Part shown: one piece after another, positions 9,430 to 19,160 of the stretch
Numbering within the stretch: the first letter of the stretch is position 1
Layout: the number at the start of each line of letters is the position of its first letter
Assembly: GCA_016712745.1 (NCBI GenBank)
Contig: JADJQN010000004.1
Location: forward strand, 248,001 to 312,000
Reading direction: 5' to 3'
Length of the DNA stretch: 64,000 nucleotides
Source of the DNA: Sandaracinaceae bacterium
Lineage (GTDB): Bacteria > Myxococcota_A > Polyangia > Polyangiales > JADJQN01
Notes under the pieces: generated by a model
Database searches by the model: none
The model's input: the letters and a program-made list of their open reading frames with translations, nothing else
Told to the model about the DNA's origin: nothing
Program-made: the position numbers and the translations under genes

Positions 9430-9477
9430 CGTGAGCGGGACGGTCTCATGCCCTCAAGATCTGATAAACCGTTGCTC

Positions 9478-10053
9478 ATGGCAAAGGCAAAAGAGCGCGT
9501 GCGTTGTCCGTGGTCGTTGAAAGACCGGATTTACATGAGCTACCACGACAAGGTCTGGGGTACGCCGGAGCATAACGACAAGAAGCTCTTTGCAAAGCTC
9601 TGCCTCGATGGCGCACAAGCGGGCCTCAGCTGGTACACGATTCTGATTCGCATGGAGGGCTATCGGCATGCCTTCGACGATTGGAACGTCGAGAAGATCG
9701 CCCGCTACGACAAGCGCAAAGTCGAGCGATTGCTGAAAGACCCCGGCATCATTCGTAACCGGCAGAAAGTAGAAAGCGTCATCAAGAACGCGCGCGCCTA
9801 TCTCGCAATTCGCGAGCATGAAACGTTCAACGACTTTCTATGGAAACACGTCGATCACGAGCCTCTCGTGAACAAATGGAAGTCCATGGCCCAGGTGCCT
9901 GCCAAGACACAGCTAAGCGACCAGCTGAGCAAGGATCTGTCGAAGCATGGCTTTAGCTTCGTCGGCAGCACAATCGTCTACGCCTACATGCAAGCCATCG
10001 GCATGGTCGACGACCATCTCATAAGCTGCTGGCGACGGACGGCTCGTGTCTAA
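9478..10053 (+). CDS. tag: DNA-3-methyladenine glycosylase I
   Basis: 191 residues, typical of TagI. Excises 3-methyladenine from alkylated DNA to begin base excision repair. Visible motifs: RCPW at the start (zinc Cys of the family), YHDKVWGTPEHNDKKLFAKL, then LDGAQAGLSWYTILIR and the C-terminal FSFVGSTIVYAYMQAIGMVDDH, which supplies the zinc-binding His and Cys. ATG at 9478 was chosen to match the family N-terminus; ATG 9448 would add ten residues and neither has a strong ribosome binding site. Transcribed divergently from the membrane protein to its left, with cinA downstream. Confidence 0.93.
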   Translation: MAKAKERVRCPWSLKDRIYMSYHDKVWGTPEHNDKKLFAKLCLDGAQAGLSWYTILIRMEGYRHAFDDWNVEKIARYDKRKVERLLKDPGIIRNRQKVESVIKNARAYLAIREHETFNDFLWKHVDHEPLVNKWKSMAQVPAKTQLSDQLSKDLSKHGFSFVGSTIVYAYMQAIGMVDDHLISCWRRTARV

Positions 10054-10163
10054 AGGGCGCTGGGCCCAGAACTACGCGTATTGTGCCCATTGTCGATGCA
10101 GGCCGAAACACGGCACGATTTCCTTGACGCAGGAGGCCACTGTACATACAGTCAGCCCCCATC

Positions 10164-11411
10164 GTGACGGCAGCTGTTTTTTCGATAGGAACTGAGCTTA
10201 CTCGCGGAGAGCTCGTCAATACCAACGCTTGTTGGTTGGCCGAGCAATTGACCGCAGTCGGCTTCGATGTCGTCGAGCACGAAACGGTCGATGACGATCA
10301 GAAGCGCATTGTTGAGGCGCTGCAGCGCTTATCGAAGTCCGCGAAGGTCGTGATCTGTACCGGCGGCCTAGGCCCCACGAGCGATGATCTGACCACGGCC
10401 GCAGTCGCGGATGCGATGGGCGTGCGCCTCGAGCGTGACGAAGCGTCGCTCGAAGCCATCAAGCGACGGTTCGCGTCCTTCAATAGGGAGATGTCGCCCT
10501 CTAACGCGAAGCAAGCGGATTTCCCAAAGGGCGCCCAGGTTTTACCGAACACGCAGGGCACGGCTCCTGGTTTTGCCGTGAACATGAACGAGGCGCGTTG
10601 CTTCTTCATGCCGGGCGTCCCCGGCGAGATGAAGACCATGTTTAGCGATCACGTATTGCCAACGATCGCGAAGCTCGCCACGCGCAACTCCTATCAGGTG
10701 CACATTCGTACTTTCGGTCTTACGGAGTCGCGTGTCGGCGAAAAGCTTGCCGATCTCGAAGCGGAAGAGCCCTCGGTAACGATTGGCTATCGCGCGCATT
10801 TTCCGGAAATCGAAGTAAAGGTTTTAGCTCGCGGCGAGACGGCATCGAAAGCCGAGACGACAGCGCGCCGCATTGCGGAAACGGTTCGCGAGCGACTTGC
10901 CGACGCAGTTTATGGCGGGCGCGATGATTCGTTTGCGGGCTCGGTGGGCCAGCTGCTTCGCACGCGCGGGCTTACGCTTTCACTCGCTGAATCGTGCACG
11001 GGCGGAATGATCGGCTCGATGCTCACCGACGTGCCGGGCAGCTCCGATTACGTCCTTTTCGATGCAGTGACGTACTCGAACGGCGCAAAGGAGGCTGTGC
11101 TCGGTGTAAGCGGCGACACGCTTCGCGCCAACGGTGCTGTCAGCATCGAGGTTGCGGCCGAGATGGCTGAGGGCGCGCTTCGTGTTGGCGCGTCTGACAT
11201 TGCGGTTGCTGTTACTGGCATCGCAGGTCCGGGTGGCGCTACCGAAGATAAACCCGTAGGTACGGTGTGCTTTGCGGTTGCGCGCAAAGGCTCACCAACC
11301 CTCACTCACACCCGCCGCCTTCCCGGCGATCGCGACCGTATTCGCAAGCTTGCTTCCTATATCGCGCTTCATTTCGTGGCGCGGGTCGCGGTGGGCAAAG
11401 AGCTCGAGTGA
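10164..11411 (+). CDS. cinA: CinA-like protein with NMN deamidase domain
   Basis: 415 residues, full length. N-terminal MoCF/COG1058 domain: SIGTELTRGELVNTNA and CTGGLGPTSDD, known for ADP-ribose pyrophosphatase activity in CinA proteins. C-terminal PncC domain: SLAESCTGGMIGSMLTDVPG and AVTGIAGPGGATEDKPVGT, which in relatives hydrolyses nicotinamide mononucleotide for NAD recycling. GTG start at 10164 begins directly with the conserved domain. recA follows 83 bases downstream, the arrangement seen in many bacteria, where the two are often cotranscribed and linked to competence or DNA damage. Confidence 0.95.
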   Translation: MTAAVFSIGTELTRGELVNTNACWLAEQLTAVGFDVVEHETVDDDQKRIVEALQRLSKSAKVVICTGGLGPTSDDLTTAAVADAMGVRLERDEASLEAIKRRFASFNREMSPSNAKQADFPKGAQVLPNTQGTAPGFAVNMNEARCFFMPGVPGEMKTMFSDHVLPTIAKLATRNSYQVHIRTFGLTESRVGEKLADLEAEEPSVTIGYRAHFPEIEVKVLARGETASKAETTARRIAETVRERLADAVYGGRDDSFAGSVGQLLRTRGLTLSLAESCTGGMIGSMLTDVPGSSDYVLFDAVTYSNGAKEAVLGVSGDTLRANGAVSIEVAAEMAEGALRVGASDIAVAVTGIAGPGGATEDKPVGTVCFAVARKGSPTLTHTRRLPGDRDRIRKLASYIALHFVARVAVGKELE

Positions 11412-11494
11412 GCGCTTTCGCCGTGTCCTAATTTTTTTTCGTCCCAGCCGCCCAAGTCTGTCAGTCCGCTGCCCCCGTATACGTCAGGAGAAAC

Positions 11495-12589
<1,095 letters not shown>

Positions 12590-12779
12590 CGCGCTTGTCT
12601 TTTGCCCTGATCGTGTCTTTCGTCCTCACTCGAGTCGGTCATGTGCTTTGCAGCACACTCCCTCCTCTCGCTGCGGGCGCGTCCACGCTCAAAACAAAAT
12701 CCGCCACGCGTTTGCTCCGTAGTTGCACCGCGCCTCAGGTCAATTGCGGCGCGCTCTAAATCTCTCTACGTTTCGTGCC

Positions 12780-13790
12780 GTGTCTTTGAACAATTTCTCA
12801 GCGCGGATTGCAGTTTTCGCCTTTGCCTTTTGGACCTGTGGTTGGGTCTTGGGTTGTGGTGGAGCGGCGCCTCCTTCTGCGCCGTCTCCACCGCGGCCTG
12901 TCTTAGGTCCGCTTGCTTTGCTTGTTCCCGAGGGCGCGACAACTCTCATCGCCCTTCACCCCGATCAGCTTCTCGTTTCGACGTCGACGCAGCGCATGGT
13001 CAACGCCCTCGCGACCAACGCGGCGTTCGACACGTTTACGACGCGCACCGGTATTGATCCTCGTCGCGTTACCGAGGCGGTCTTCGCAGACTACCCTGAT
13101 GGCACATTGATACTCGCGCGCGGGCCGTTCGATGCACGCTTGGTGGCCGAAGAGACCGGGGCGCGCATGACAACCGTCGAGTCGTCTTCCGATGCCCCGC
13201 TCCTTCGTCGAGCTGGGTTCATTGGGAACAACCGCTTTGAGGTCGTGGCGCTCGACTCCGACGTCATCATGGTAGGGCAGGGTCTCATTACTGCGCTCAG
13301 CACGGCGGTCTCCTGCATCGGACGGGGCACGGCCTCTCAGTGCGTTTCGGCCTTGGATGCTGGCAGTCCGCGTTCGCTGTGGGAGGATCACAAAAGCTCC
13401 CATTGTGTTCTCTACGTGCCGGCGCACTTGGACCTTCCGCCCGGTCTGGGCACAACCATGCTCCTATCGGGTGTCAGCGCGCTTGCTGTAATCGCGACGC
13501 CACTTGGTTCGGATGCGCTGGTGCTCGATGTGGATCTGCGGGGCAGTTTTCCCGAAGCCGCCGAGGACAACTTCCGCACGCTCATCACCAACATCGGCGT
13601 CACCGAGCTGGGCACGGCGCTCGGCATCGATGTGGGCGCGGAGCGACTCACGGTGCGACGAGTAAACGGCGGGGTTCAGCTCCATACGGCGCTGCCAGTC
13701 ACCACACTCATCACGGGCCTGCGGGCTCTCTTCGTTGCGGACATTCGAGAGCTTCTCGGCACATCTCAAAGATCGCCGTCTCCTCATTAA
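12780..13790 (+). CDS. hypothetical lipoprotein
   Basis: 336 residues from a GTG at 12780; a TTG at 12723 would lengthen it. The chosen start gives a compact signal peptide with hydrophobic run ARIAVFAFAFWTCGWVLGC and a lipobox Cys followed by a Pro/Ser-rich linker. The mature part (about residues 45-330) alternates strands and helices without a motif I recognise; LALLVPEGATTLIALHPDQL near its start recalls DUF3352-like secreted domains, only loosely. Lies alone between recA and the CdnL regulator. Start uncertain, coding status likely. Confidence 0.65.
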   Translation: MSLNNFSARIAVFAFAFWTCGWVLGCGGAAPPSAPSPPRPVLGPLALLVPEGATTLIALHPDQLLVSTSTQRMVNALATNAAFDTFTTRTGIDPRRVTEAVFADYPDGTLILARGPFDARLVAEETGARMTTVESSSDAPLLRRAGFIGNNRFEVVALDSDVIMVGQGLITALSTAVSCIGRGTASQCVSALDAGSPRSLWEDHKSSHCVLYVPAHLDLPPGLGTTMLLSGVSALAVIATPLGSDALVLDVDLRGSFPEAAEDNFRTLITNIGVTELGTALGIDVGAERLTVRRVNGGVQLHTALPVTTLITGLRALFVADIRELLGTSQRSPSPH

Positions 13791-13959
13791 GTGTTCGTAA
13801 TCACTCAGGTAATATAGCTTTCTTCCGTTTGACGCGATGCAGGGTGGCTGCTACTCTTCCGCACCAACTTTCACCGAGAATCGAGTGCGCAGGGGCGGGC
13901 GCTTTCGACCGCGGGCTCTAGAGATAGATCACGCAGGGGTTGTAAGGAGAAGAGCTGAA

Positions 13960-14451
13960 ATGCAGGCGAACTTCAAAATCGGCGACAAGGCAGTCCACCC
14001 AAAGCACGGCGTTGCCGAGCTAACGCAGATCGAGGCCCGCGATATCGCCGGCAAGACCGCGAATTTTTACATCCTCAAGGTCCTGGACACGGGCATGAAG
14101 CTCATGGTCCCGACCGAGGGCGCTGACCGTGTGGGACTTCGCACCGTCATCTCGAAGAAGGACGCGGACAAAGTTCTGCAGATCCTCAAGTCGACCGACG
14201 TTGCGGTCACTGCCCAGCCGTGGAATCGCCGCCATCGCGAGTACACGGAGATGCTCACGAGTGGCTCGCCGTTCCAGGTTGCTAAGGTGCTTCGTGACTT
14301 GTCGCGCTTGAAGGGCGGCAAAGATTTGTCGTTCGGTGAGCGTCGTTTGCTTGATCAGGCACGTAGCCTTTTGGTGACTGAGCTCGCATTGGCCCGCAAG
14401 GTCAAAGAAGACCACGTTCAAAAAGAAATCCTCGGCATCTTCGCCTCCTAG
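13960..14451 (+). CDS. cdnL: CdnL/CarD-family RNA polymerase-binding regulator
   Basis: 163 residues, matching the length of the essential myxobacterial CdnL rather than the longer HMG-tailed CarD. N-terminal Tudor-like RNA-polymerase beta-binding domain (residues 1-70: FKIGDKAVHPKHGVAELTQI), then a helical DNA-binding domain with the conserved Trp in QPWNRRHREYTEML. CdnL stabilises open complexes at sigma-A promoters, including rRNA. AAGGAG at 13944 fixes the ATG; a frame from 13837 extends further but has no signal for an earlier start. A terminator hairpin follows, so it is probably monocistronic. Confidence 0.93.
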   Translation: MQANFKIGDKAVHPKHGVAELTQIEARDIAGKTANFYILKVLDTGMKLMVPTEGADRVGLRTVISKKDADKVLQILKSTDVAVTAQPWNRRHREYTEMLTSGSPFQVAKVLRDLSRLKGGKDLSFGERRLLDQARSLLVTELALARKVKEDHVQKEILGIFAS

Positions 14452-14481
14452 TTCTGGAGCGACGCGGTGATTTCTGAAGTG

Positions 14482-14507
14482 AAACGGCTGCCCTCGGGCG
14501 GCCGTTT
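14482..14507 (+). terminator. probable intrinsic terminator after cdnL
   Basis: Hairpin of about nine pairs with one mismatch (ACGGCTGCC paired with GGGCGGCCGT, loop CTC) followed by TTTTGCGTTT. Lies 30 bases after the cdnL stop and separates it from the translocator-like operon, which therefore needs its own promoter within 14510-14598. Confidence 0.65.
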
Positions 14508-14598
14508 TGCGTTTGGCACTTCTCAGTCCGCCAGCGTACGTACCGCGCGCGCAACTGCGTACGGCGGTCTCCGATAAAGCGCCCATACGGAGGCCGAC

Positions 14599-14763
14599 AT
14601 GTTCAAGAACGACGAAATCGCCCGCGCCAAACGGATCAGTGCATGGCTCCAAAAGATTGCGCGCTCATTCGAGAGCGAGCGCACGCCCTTTGAGAACGCG
14701 CCCAACACGCCAAGCGACGCGCAGCGTGCGTCTTCACCCACTACTCACTCGCTGCGCGGCTAA
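14599..14763 (+). CDS. 54-residue protein opening the translocator-like operon
   Basis: Small frame with a strong ribosome binding site (CGGAGG at 14588-14593). The first 28 residues are basic and amphipathic (FKNDEIARAKRISAWLQKIA); the rest is Ser/Thr/Pro-rich and probably disordered. It ends 12 bases before the next gene. In SPI-2 and LEE the translocator genes are preceded or interleaved with small chaperone genes, but this protein is too short and unlike those I know to name. Could be a secretion partner, a leader peptide or a small regulator. Confidence 0.55.
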   Translation: MFKNDEIARAKRISAWLQKIARSFESERTPFENAPNTPSDAQRASSPTTHSLRG

Positions 14764-14775
14764 ACGGAGAACATC

Positions 14776-15450
14776 ATGACCATGGAAATCCATTCTCCGT
14801 TTGGCGACATCTCGTTTCCCGAGCCCGAAGCAAGCGACCTAAGCGAGCTCGATGTACTCAACCAACTGTTCACAAGTACCGCGCAGGCCGAGCAAGTCTC
14901 GGACATCTTCGCGCGACCACTCGCGATCGAGTCGGGGAGTGGAGCCCTCGGCACAGAGTTCGATGGCGTAAATCTGGGCGGCCTAAGTCCGGCCATGATT
15001 CTCGCGCTCACTCAGCAGCGTTTGAAGTCCATCGATAGCGCGATTATGTCGAGCGCAGCGCAAGTGACCGCGCGCGATTCTGAAGCGCAAAAGATGACGC
15101 GCCAGCTCGAGCTCCTTCACGAGATGAGCTCGCAAGGTTCGGCGGACGGTGACGGCGATTTGAACATCACCGAACGCGTCGGCGCGCGGGCGGGCCAAGA
15201 TGTCGCCGCCGACTTGCGCAGTCTAGGGATCGAAGTGCCGCTCGACGGAGATCTGTTCCGCAGGGACGCCATCGCGCAGCAGATCGAAAAGGTCAACGGC
15301 AAGCTGAAGCAGCTCAACTCCGACAATGAGATGACAATGATACGTCTGCAGGATGCGATGCAAAGTCGCACCGCCCTCATCAGCCTTGCCACCAACGTGC
15401 TGAACACCATGCACGAGGCCGAGAAGAACGTTATCGGCAACATGCGCTGA
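14776..15450 (+). CDS. putative type III secretion filament/tip protein, SseB/EspA-like
   Basis: 224 residues, no signal peptide or membrane segment. N-terminal 100 residues are acidic and low in hydrophobics. From residue 80 the protein is largely helical with heptad spacing; the final 50 residues (MTMIRLQDAMQSRTALISLA then NVLNTMHEAEKNVIGNMR) match the style of the C-terminal coiled coil of SseB/EspA proteins, which polymerise into the sheath linking the needle to the host-contacting pore. This is recognition of pattern, not alignment. CGGAGA lies just before the ATG, and the next two products look like the other two translocators in the canonical order. Alternative: an unrelated coiled-coil secreted protein. 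Confidence 0.5.
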   Translation: MTMEIHSPFGDISFPEPEASDLSELDVLNQLFTSTAQAEQVSDIFARPLAIESGSGALGTEFDGVNLGGLSPAMILALTQQRLKSIDSAIMSSAAQVTARDSEAQKMTRQLELLHEMSSQGSADGDGDLNITERVGARAGQDVAADLRSLGIEVPLDGDLFRRDAIAQQIEKVNGKLKQLNSDNEMTMIRLQDAMQSRTALISLATNVLNTMHEAEKNVIGNMR

Positions 15451-15464
15451 ACAAGGAGCAATCC

Positions 15465-16345
15465 ATGCGAACCGAAGGCATTGCAAGTTCAATGGCGTAC
15501 TCGACTGTAGAGGCGTCTGCATCCGACGCAGTTGAAAACGCGGCACGCGATGAGGAGCGCGAACGCACGCAGGCTGCTGTTGCGGCAGCGCTCTCGGGCA
15601 GTCCTCAACTCCTGATTGGAATGCTGATGTCGCGTCAGCGCAGCAACCAATCGTCGATGCACGCAAGCGAGGTGCGCAGCGAATCGCTGCTTTCCGACAA
15701 CGCGCAGCAGGCGCGCGAGGAAGCTATGCATGCAGCGGAAGAAGCGGCGAAGAAGGCCGCCTCTTTTCTCGGCCTTAGTGGCGTTCTGGGCAAAATCGCA
15801 TCGATCGCAACTCTAGTCGCATCGGTCTCCGCCACAGTTCTAACTGCCGGCGCGGGGGCTGCGGCCATTGTCTTGGCTGGTTCACTGCTAGTCGCTTGCG
15901 CCGAACCACTTACCTCGGCGCTAGTTGACGCGGGCATTGTTCCAAAAAGATTGCCGCAGAGTTCTGCTTGGCGCTGCAGATCACGGGGGCGCTGATGACT
16001 GGACTTGCGGGCGGCGGTTCGGCAGCCGTTGGCGAGGGGTCTAAGGGCGCTCTCGCGGCGGCGAGACTCCTGGACACGGCGGCGAATGCAGTGTCAGGAG
16101 CCGCGACAGTGGGACGCGCCGGGGCGACCGTTGGTGGTGCCGTTCACACGCGCAAGTCCGACCACGCACGCGCTGCCGCAGAGATGCAGAAAGGTCGCGC
16201 GGAGATCGCGCAAGCGCATGTGGCGGATGCAGTCGGAGATGTGCGCTCGAGCGAGCAGAGCTTTGCGCGAGCGATGGCGGCGATGAAGGCAATGCAGGAC
16301 GCGAACGGAGAAGCGCTGCGCAGCAGTGTTCGAATGCGCGGCTAA
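15465..16345 (+). CDS. putative type III translocator, SseC/EspD/YopB-like, frameshifted
   Basis: Two frames joined by one missing base in the A run at 15944-15948: the first frame stops at 15995, the second runs from before 15968 to 16345. Adding one A gives 293 residues. Layout after repair: a polar helical N-terminus with coiled coil (residues 20-100), a long hydrophobic hairpin (about 107-145), the amphipathic linker ALVDAGIVPKKIAAEF, a second hydrophobic segment (about 165-185, LALQITGALMTGLAGGG) and a coiled C-terminus ending MQDANGEALRSSVRMRG. This two-segment plan with that linker is that of pore-forming translocators. AAGGAG precedes the ATG. The break may be a sequencing error, a real mutation, or less likely programmed. 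Confidence 0.6.
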
Positions 16346-16360
16346 GAAAGGATACCCGAC

Positions 16361-16888
16361 ATGGCTATCGATGGAATCAGTTCAAACGGACAAGGCTCCT
16401 ATCCAATGCTCGATATTGACGACGCGATCGCCAAGGCGCGCGCAATGATGGCGAGGCAGGAGGAAGCCAATCGGGATCTTCGTCACACGAGTGAAAAACT
16501 GCGCGAGGCGGAAACGGCGGAGCGCATTGACTTGATGCACGACGCCGCCGACGCGAAGTTCGGCGCAGCGCTCATTGGTGCGGGTTGTGATGCGGTCTCG
16601 GCCGGCATCGAGCTCACTGGCAATGCGGATACGTGCGGCGGCAAAGGCGGGGAAAGTGCCGCAGCTGCCGTGAAGGCGGGCTTTGGCGGATTCCTTACGA
16701 CGCAGGCCGCCAACGATGAAACCGACGCTGCCGAGGCGGAATCGCTCGCGTCGCGCTTTGGAAGTATTGCTGAAGACCGCAGCGCCGACGTCGCGAGTGC
16801 GCAAAAGTCTGCAGAGAGATTGCAGGATTCCTACGCGGCGGTGGAGAGAGCGCGGGCCGAAGCACGTCTCGCCGCCGCGCGCGGTTGA
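16361..16888 (+). CDS. putative type III translocator, SseD/EspB/YopD-like
   Basis: 175 residues, no signal peptide. A coiled N-terminus (residues 20-60) leads to one weakly hydrophobic segment (about 66-82, FGAALIGAGCDAVSAGIEL), a Gly/Ala-rich region, and a helical Glu/Arg/Ala-rich C-terminus (120-175). The single hydrophobic segment and position directly after an SseC-like gene match the minor translocator of SPI-2/LEE-type systems. AAAGGA lies before the ATG; spacing to the previous gene is 15 bases, so it is in the same operon. Sequence-level identity to known members could not be tested. Confidence 0.5.
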   Translation: MAIDGISSNGQGSYPMLDIDDAIAKARAMMARQEEANRDLRHTSEKLREAETAERIDLMHDAADAKFGAALIGAGCDAVSAGIELTGNADTCGGKGGESAAAAVKAGFGGFLTTQAANDETDAAEAESLASRFGSIAEDRSADVASAQKSAERLQDSYAAVERARAEARLAAARG

Positions 16889-16925
16889 TTTGCCATCTCC
16901 ATGCGATTCGCGATAAGCGACGCGC

Positions 16926-17585
16926 ATGGATTTGTCGTCTCTCAAGAAAGACAGCGCTGGCCTTGTCACGGTGGTCGCGCAGGATCGCCATAGCGGCGAA
17001 GTACGAATGGTCGCTCACGCGAACGACGAGGCGATTCGCCAAACGCTCGCCACACGCGAGGCTCACTTCTTCAGCCGCTCGCGCAACGCGCTGTGGAGAA
17101 AGGGCGAGTCGAGCGGCAACACGATGCGCGTCTCGGAAGTATGGATCGATTGCGATCGCGACGCCTTAATCTACCTCGTCGATCCCATCGGTCCGACCTG
17201 CCACACCGGCGCCGAGACTTGCTTCTTCACGCGTATGAACGATGGTGCAGCGTCGCAGCAGGTGGCCACGCCCACGCTCTTTGCTCTCTTTGCGGAGCTT
17301 GCATCGCGTCGGGACGCGCCAGCCGAAAAGAGCTACACACGATCCCTGCTGGACGCCGGTGCATCGAAAATCGCGGCCAAGGTTCGTGAGGAGTGCGACG
17401 AGCTCGCTCGCGCGCTCGAAGGTGAGTCGAACGAGAGAGTCATTTCCGAAGCCGCCGACGTCCTCTACCACGTGTTCGTTGGCCTCTTGGCGCGCGGCGT
17501 CACGTTGCGCGACGTAGCCATTGAACTAGCGCGCCGTGCCGGCATTTCCGGCCACAGCGAGAAAGCATCGCGCTCTAAAGGCTGA
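16926..17585 (+). CDS. hisIE: bifunctional phosphoribosyl-AMP cyclohydrolase/phosphoribosyl-ATP pyrophosphatase
   Basis: 219 residues. Catalyses steps 2 and 3 of histidine synthesis. HisI half (residues 1-115): SEVWIDCDRDALIYLVDP with the metal-binding Asp residues and the zinc Cys residues of GPTCHTGAETCFF. HisE half (about 125-210): VREECDELARALEG and EAADVLYHVFVGLL, the acidic helices of the MazG-like pyrophosphatase fold. The fusion is common in proteobacteria. No other his gene is nearby, so the pathway is dispersed. Weak ribosome binding site. Confidence 0.95.
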   Translation: MDLSSLKKDSAGLVTVVAQDRHSGEVRMVAHANDEAIRQTLATREAHFFSRSRNALWRKGESSGNTMRVSEVWIDCDRDALIYLVDPIGPTCHTGAETCFFTRMNDGAASQQVATPTLFALFAELASRRDAPAEKSYTRSLLDAGASKIAAKVREECDELARALEGESNERVISEAADVLYHVFVGLLARGVTLRDVAIELARRAGISGHSEKASRSKG

Positions 17586-17646
17586 CGGATCGTCGCACGC
17601 GCACGATGTTGCACGCCCCCGGTGCTAGGCGTTACGTTTCGCGCGC

Positions 17647-18459
17647 ATGAATACGAACGAACTTTTCAAGTTGGACGGTTGGGCACTCGTTTTGGGTGCT
17701 TCGAGTGGTTTTGGCGAAGCGGCGAGCTTGGCGTTTGCCCGCGCAGGCATGAACGTCATCGGTGTTCACCTTGATCGCCGCGCGACGATGCCCAATGTCG
17801 AGCGCATCGCGACCCAGATCCGCGAGGCAGGTCGCGAAGCTCTCTTCTTCAATGTGAACGCAGCCGACGAAGACAAGCGCCGCGCGACGCTCGACGAGAT
17901 CAAAACAAAGCTCGACGCAAAGGGCGAAAAGATTCGCGTCCTCATGCACTCGCTCGCATTTGGAACGCTCAAGCCGTACTGGACTGGCGCGGTCGATGGT
18001 GACGTCATCAACAAAGCCAACATGGACATGACACTCGATGTCATGGCGCATAGCCTTCTTTATTGGACGCAGTACATTTTGCGCCGCGAGCTCTTCATGA
18101 AGCAGGGCCGCATCTTCGCTATGACCTCCGCCGGCAGCACCAACGTGTGGCAGGGCTACGGAGCCGTGAGCGCGGCAAAGAGCGCGCTCGAATCGCATTG
18201 CCGTCAGCTCGCGGTCGAGCTCGGCCCGCAAGGCATCACTGCAAACGCAATCTGTGCTGGGGTTACTGACACGCCCGCGCTTCGCAAGATCCCCGGCAAC
18301 GCTGACATGGCCGCCGTGGCTCTGCGCCGCAATCCGCGCAAGCGACTTACGACTCCCGAGGATGTAGCCAAGAGCATGCTTGCGCTCGCGACTCCAGCAA
18401 CGGATTGGATCACCGGTAACACAATCTACGTCGACGGCGGGGAAGCGATCAGCGGCTAG
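17647..18459 (+). CDS. enoyl-[ACP] reductase, FabL/FabI-like SDR
   Basis: 270 residues, short-chain dehydrogenase fold. Cofactor loop LGASSGFGEA (residues 16-25) and the active-site pair Tyr171 and Lys178 in YGAVSAAK. The six-residue spacing between Tyr and Lys is the signature of enoyl-ACP reductases; ordinary SDRs have three. LMHSLAFG (residues 99-106) corresponds to the SLA region of FabI/FabL. Expected role: last reduction in each fatty-acid elongation cycle, cytoplasmic. FabL-type is favoured over FabI by the ASSGFG cofactor loop, but the cofactor cannot be decided by reading. Confidence 0.82.
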   Translation: MNTNELFKLDGWALVLGASSGFGEAASLAFARAGMNVIGVHLDRRATMPNVERIATQIREAGREALFFNVNAADEDKRRATLDEIKTKLDAKGEKIRVLMHSLAFGTLKPYWTGAVDGDVINKANMDMTLDVMAHSLLYWTQYILRRELFMKQGRIFAMTSAGSTNVWQGYGAVSAAKSALESHCRQLAVELGPQGITANAICAGVTDTPALRKIPGNADMAAVALRRNPRKRLTTPEDVAKSMLALATPATDWITGNTIYVDGGEAISG

Positions 18460-18462
18460 CGC

Positions 18463-19158
18463 GTGGGCATTCGTCTCGTCGGCGTTGGATGCGTGGTCTT
18501 CGCGATTGCGTGTAGCGGCTCAGCCGCCGCCCCGGCGCATCGAGCGGCTCTCCAGCCGGCCGTAGCGCCTAGCGAGTCGGCTTTCGTGCTGGCGGTACGC
18601 GAATCGTGCGGTGAAGCGGGCCGCCAAGCCCGGGATCGCGCACGAGGCGCTGGCGCGCGCATTCAAGCCTTCGAGCATTGGCTGGGTGAGTCCGGCTATC
18701 AAGCGCAGCTCGTGCCCCTCATCGATGAATGTGAGCATGCGATTCACGGCGGCGCGCCCGCCGCGACCGCCGTCGCGGAGGTTCTCGCACGACACGGTGT
18801 CCCAGGTGTCGAGTGTGGCGGCCTCGCGCGTCTTCTCGTGCTTGCGCGAAGTGGTGAAGCTGATGTCGATCCTGCGATTGCCGCGGCATCGGCAGCACAC
18901 GATCTAGAAAGTATCTGTCGTGACTTTCAGGACACGTCTGATGCCCATGTTGATCCAACGAGTCGCGCCGTGGCGCTCGCGGAAGATCTAGAGCAGTCGG
19001 TCACAAGCGAGCGCGTCTTTGACGTGTTCGTTTTGGTGGCCAATGCAGATCCCGCGCAGCGCTACGCGATCTTGCGACAGGCGGCGCGAGAGCTCGGGGT
19101 TCCGCTGTGGACGTGTCCGGCGATCGAGCAGGCCTTTCGAGGCTCGCGCGTTCGGTGA
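18463..19158 (+). CDS. hypothetical lipoprotein
   Basis: 231 residues, GTG start three bases after the enoyl reductase stop, so probably coupled to it. Signal peptide MGIRLVGVGCVVFAIAC gives a lipobox (FAIAC). The mature part is helical with several Cys residues and no motif I recognise; FDVFVLVANADPAQRYAIL near residue 190 looks like a conserved helix pair. Envelope location follows from the lipobox; function unknown. Confidence 0.68.
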   Translation: MGIRLVGVGCVVFAIACSGSAAAPAHRAALQPAVAPSESAFVLAVRESCGEAGRQARDRARGAGARIQAFEHWLGESGYQAQLVPLIDECEHAIHGGAPAATAVAEVLARHGVPGVECGGLARLLVLARSGEADVDPAIAAASAAHDLESICRDFQDTSDAHVDPTSRAVALAEDLEQSVTSERVFDVFVLVANADPAQRYAILRQAARELGVPLWTCPAIEQAFRGSRVR

Positions 19159-19160
19159 CG

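Noticed and set aside
8875..9477. N-terminal extension of the Tag frame by about 200 residues
   Set aside because: It overlaps the divergent membrane protein and the M16 start, and TagI proteins begin close to RCPW.
15942..15950. Programmed -1 ribosomal frameshift site
   Set aside because: The zero-frame codons CCA AAA do not form an X XXY YYZ heptamer and no downstream pseudoknot was seen; a lost base in the A run is simpler.
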